Origin: Hyphomicrobiales bacterium
GTDB lineage: Bacteria; Pseudomonadota; Alphaproteobacteria; Rhizobiales; Aestuariivirgaceae
Length of the DNA stretch: 6,364 nucleotides
Assembly (NCBI GenBank): GCA_014380505.1
Contig: JACMJT010000008.1
Coordinates: 1-6,364, forward strand
Reading direction: 5' to 3'
A program made the translations under genes and the position numbers. The notes beneath the pieces were generated by a model that was given only the letters and a program-made list of their open reading frames with translations, did not search any database and was not told the DNA's origin. Below, piece after piece: positions 4,288 through 6,364 of this stretch (positions within the stretch are counted from its first letter, which is position 1; each line of letters opens with the position of its first letter).

Positions 4288-6364
4288 CCGGCAAGCCCTA
4301 TCGCCTCGCCAACGGCGGCAGCCTGATCGACCGCGCGAGGAAAATTCATTTTTCCTTCGACGGCAAGCCGATGACCGGGTTTGCGGGCGACACGGTCGCC
4401 TCCGCAGTTCTTGCCTACGGCCAGCGCGTGTTCGGCCGCAGCTTCAAGTATCACCGGCCGCGCGGCGTCGTGGGCCTCGGTTCCGAGGAGATGAACGCGT
4501 TGATTGGCGTTGGCGATGGCGCCCGCCACGAGCCCAATCTGCGCGCCACCCAGGTCGAGCTTTACGATGGCTTGACCGCGGTGAGCCAGAACCGCTGGCC
4601 CTCGCTCACTTTCGATATCGGCGCCATCAACAACAAGCTGTCGCGCTTCATTCCCGGCGGCTTTTACTACAAGACGTTCATGTGGCCGAAGAGCTTCTGG
4701 AAGCACGTCTATGAGCCTCTGATCCGCCGCACGGCGGGCTTGGGGCGCGCGCCCGAGGGACGCGATCCCGACACCTACGAGCAGATTCACGTCCATTGCG
4801 ATGTGCTGGTGATCGGCGCCGGCGTTGCCGGACTGGCGGCTGCGGAAGCCGCCGCAGCCTCGGGTGCGCGGGTCATTATCGCCGATGAAAATCCGCGCTT
4901 TGGCGGCGTTGCCGATATCACCGAAGGTCTCATCGATGGCCAGCCGCAGACCGAATGGGCGCGCACGAAGGCGGCGGCGTTGGCGGAGGCGGAAAATGTG
5001 CATGTGCTGGCGCGCACCACCGCCATCGGCCACTGGCATCACAATCATCTCATGCTGTTCGAGCGCCTCGCCGATCACGATCCCGCCCTGCTTGAGGCCG
5101 GCGTGCCGCGCCATCGCCTGTGGAAAGTGCGGGCGCGCCAGATCATTCTAGCGTCAGGCGCCATCGAACGCCCCATCGCCTTTGCCAACAACGACCGCCC
5201 CGGCGTCATGCTGGCCTCGGCGGCGCGCGCCATGGTGGAGCGCTACGGCGTTGCCCCCGGCGCGCAGGGCGTGGTCTTCACCAACAACGACGATGCTTAT
5301 TTGACCGCGCTCTCGCTCAAGGCCGCCGGTATCGGCGTTCGCGTCGTCGACTCCCGTGGCCGGGCGGAAGGGGCGCTTGCGATCAAAGCGCGCGATGCCG
5401 GCATCGATGTGCAGGCGAGTTCCGTCATCTCCGCCGTGCACGCCACCATGGGCGGTCTCAACATCGATAGCGTCAAGGTCGCGGCCTATCGCAAGGGCCA
5501 GGGCCGCGTCATTTCGGAAAAGAAGGTGGATTGCGATTTCATCGCCATGTCGGGCGGCTGGAACCCAGCGCTGCATCTGTGGCGGCATAACGGGGGCAAG
5601 ATAAAATTCGACACCGGCTTGCAAGGCTTCCGCCCGGAAAGTCACCATGACGCCATGACGGCCGTGGGCGCTGCCAGCGGCACCTTTGCCCTCGCTGACG
5701 CACTGGCGGAAGCCTGGGCGGCGGGTGAAAAAGCAGGCGGCAAGACGTCCAAGCGCAAGGCTCCCAAGATCGAACAGGCCGAGCAGAAGCCGCTCGAGGC
5801 CCTGTGGTTCGCGCCCGCCACGGGCAAATATAACGAAGGCAACAAGCACTTCATCGACTTCCAGAATGACGTCACCGCAGCCGATCTCGAACTGGCCCAG
5901 CGTGAAGGCTACGAGTCGGTCGAGCACACCAAGCGCTACACCACCTACGGCATGGCGACCGACCAGGGAAAAACATCCAATATCAACGGGTTGGGAATTT
6001 TATCTGAAGCAACGGGTAAAACTATTCCGGAAATCGGCACCACCACGTTCCGCCCGCCCTATACGCCCTTCTCCTTCGGCTCGATCGCGGGCGTACTGAC
6101 CAAGAAGCTGTTCCTGCCCATCCGCCGCACGGCGATCTACCAATGGCACGTCGACAAGGGCGCTACTTTCGAACCCGTCGGCCAATGGCGCCGCGCCTAC
6201 ACCTACACGCGCGCGGGCGAAGACAAGCACGGCTCGATCAACCGCGAAATTCTGTGTGTGCGGAACAGAGTCGGCCTGCTCGATGCCTCGACGCTGGGCA
6301 AGATCGAGATCAAGGGGCCGGATGCGGCGGAGTTCCTCGACCGCATGTACACCAACACGTTCTC
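4284..6364 (+). CDS. soxA: Heterotetrameric sarcosine oxidase, alpha subunit (SoxA), N-terminal part (runs off right edge)
   Basis: SoxA is the large subunit (about 1000 residues) that binds NAD+, shares the covalent FMN with SoxB, and has a C-terminal folate domain that traps the formaldehyde-level carbon as 5,10-methylene-THF. The first 693 residues are present and open throughout. Residues about 10-105 resemble a ferredoxin-like domain that lacks the iron-sulfur cysteines in this family (IHFSFDGKPM, GRSFKYHRPRGVVG). The dinucleotide-binding domain starts with VLVIGAGVAG (174-183). ILASGAIERPIAFANNDRPG (288-307) and SGGWNP (423-428) are further nucleotide-binding landmarks. A charged linker (484-504) precedes the signature KRYTTYGMATDQGKTSNING (550-569) and FRPPYTPFSFG (589-599). 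From about 605 the GcvT-like aminomethyltransferase domain begins, with RNRVGLLDASTLGKIEIKGP at 660-679. The start overlaps soxD by ATGA, with GGAAGG just upstream. soxG would be expected next. Confidence 0.96.
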   Translation, partial: MTGKPYRLANGGSLIDRARKIHFSFDGKPMTGFAGDTVASAVLAYGQRVFGRSFKYHRPRGVVGLGSEEMNALIGVGDGARHEPNLRATQVELYDGLTAVSQNRWPSLTFDIGAINNKLSRFIPGGFYYKTFMWPKSFWKHVYEPLIRRTAGLGRAPEGRDPDTYEQIHVHCDVLVIGAGVAGLAAAEAAAASGARVIIADENPRFGGVADITEGLIDGQPQTEWARTKAAALAEAENVHVLARTTAIGHWHHNHLMLFERLADHDPALLEAGVPRHRLWKVRARQIILASGAIERPIAFANNDRPGVMLASAARAMVERYGVAPGAQGVVFTNNDDAYLTALSLKAAGIGVRVVDSRGRAEGALAIKARDAGIDVQASSVISAVHATMGGLNIDSVKVAAYRKGQGRVISEKKVDCDFIAMSGGWNPALHLWRHNGGKIKFDTGLQGFRPESHHDAMTAVGAASGTFALADALAEAWAAGEKAGGKTSKRKAPKIEQAEQKPLEALWFAPATGKYNEGNKHFIDFQNDVTAADLELAQREGYESVEHTKRYTTYGMATDQGKTSNINGLGILSEATGKTIPEIGTTTFRPPYTPFSFGSIAGVLTKKLFLPIRRTAIYQWHVDKGATFEPVGQWRRAYTYTRAGEDKHGSINREILCVRNRVGLLDASTLGKIEIKGPDAAEFLDRMYTNTF

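Noticed and set aside
4263..5114. Long open frame antisense to soxA (5'-half)
   Set aside because: Opposite a continuous, motif-rich SoxA frame; composition is the usual antisense pattern of high-GC coding DNA.
5154..5927. Long open frame antisense to soxA (middle)
   Set aside because: Same reasoning: shadow of the real gene, with no independent start signal or domain.

Overview
The window looks like chromosomal DNA from a GC-rich alphaproteobacterium, most likely of the Rhizobiales/Hyphomicrobiales type. Three things point there: the ccmI-ccmE-ccmF (cycHJK) gene order, heterotetrameric sarcosine oxidase genes in the order soxB-soxD-soxA, and two kinds of palindromic intergenic repeat of a sort common in that class. 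The genus cannot be fixed from the sequence.

Left half, minus strand (1-2378): a cytochrome c maturation (System I) operon, read right to left. ccmI (membrane-anchored TPR apocytochrome chaperone) is followed, after a 133-bp gap holding a 70-bp palindromic element, by ccmE (periplasmic heme chaperone). ccmE overlaps ccmF (heme lyase) by ATGA, and ccmF runs off the left edge. CcmE carries heme on a histidine, CcmF takes it over, and CcmI presents the apocytochrome.

Middle (2379-2513): a 135-bp divergent intergenic region that must hold the start signals for both operons. Only weak promoter candidates are visible.

Right half, plus strand (2514-6364): soxB, soxD and the first two thirds of soxA, encoding the beta, delta and alpha subunits of heterotetrameric sarcosine oxidase. 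This complex oxidatively demethylates sarcosine to glycine, giving hydrogen peroxide and, with tetrahydrofolate, 5,10-methylene-THF. soxD and soxA overlap by ATGA. soxB and soxD are separated by a 181-bp gap filled by an inverted pair of related GC-rich repeat arms. That element appears to supply the soxD ribosome binding site and is flanked by a 6-bp direct repeat that includes the soxD start codon. soxA is open to the right edge, where soxG would normally follow.

No undescribed multi-gene system is visible. The genes are ordinary housekeeping and one-carbon metabolism genes. The points worth a second look are the two palindromic elements (especially the one that seems to have split soxB from soxD) and a His-to-Cys change at the predicted zinc site of SoxD.
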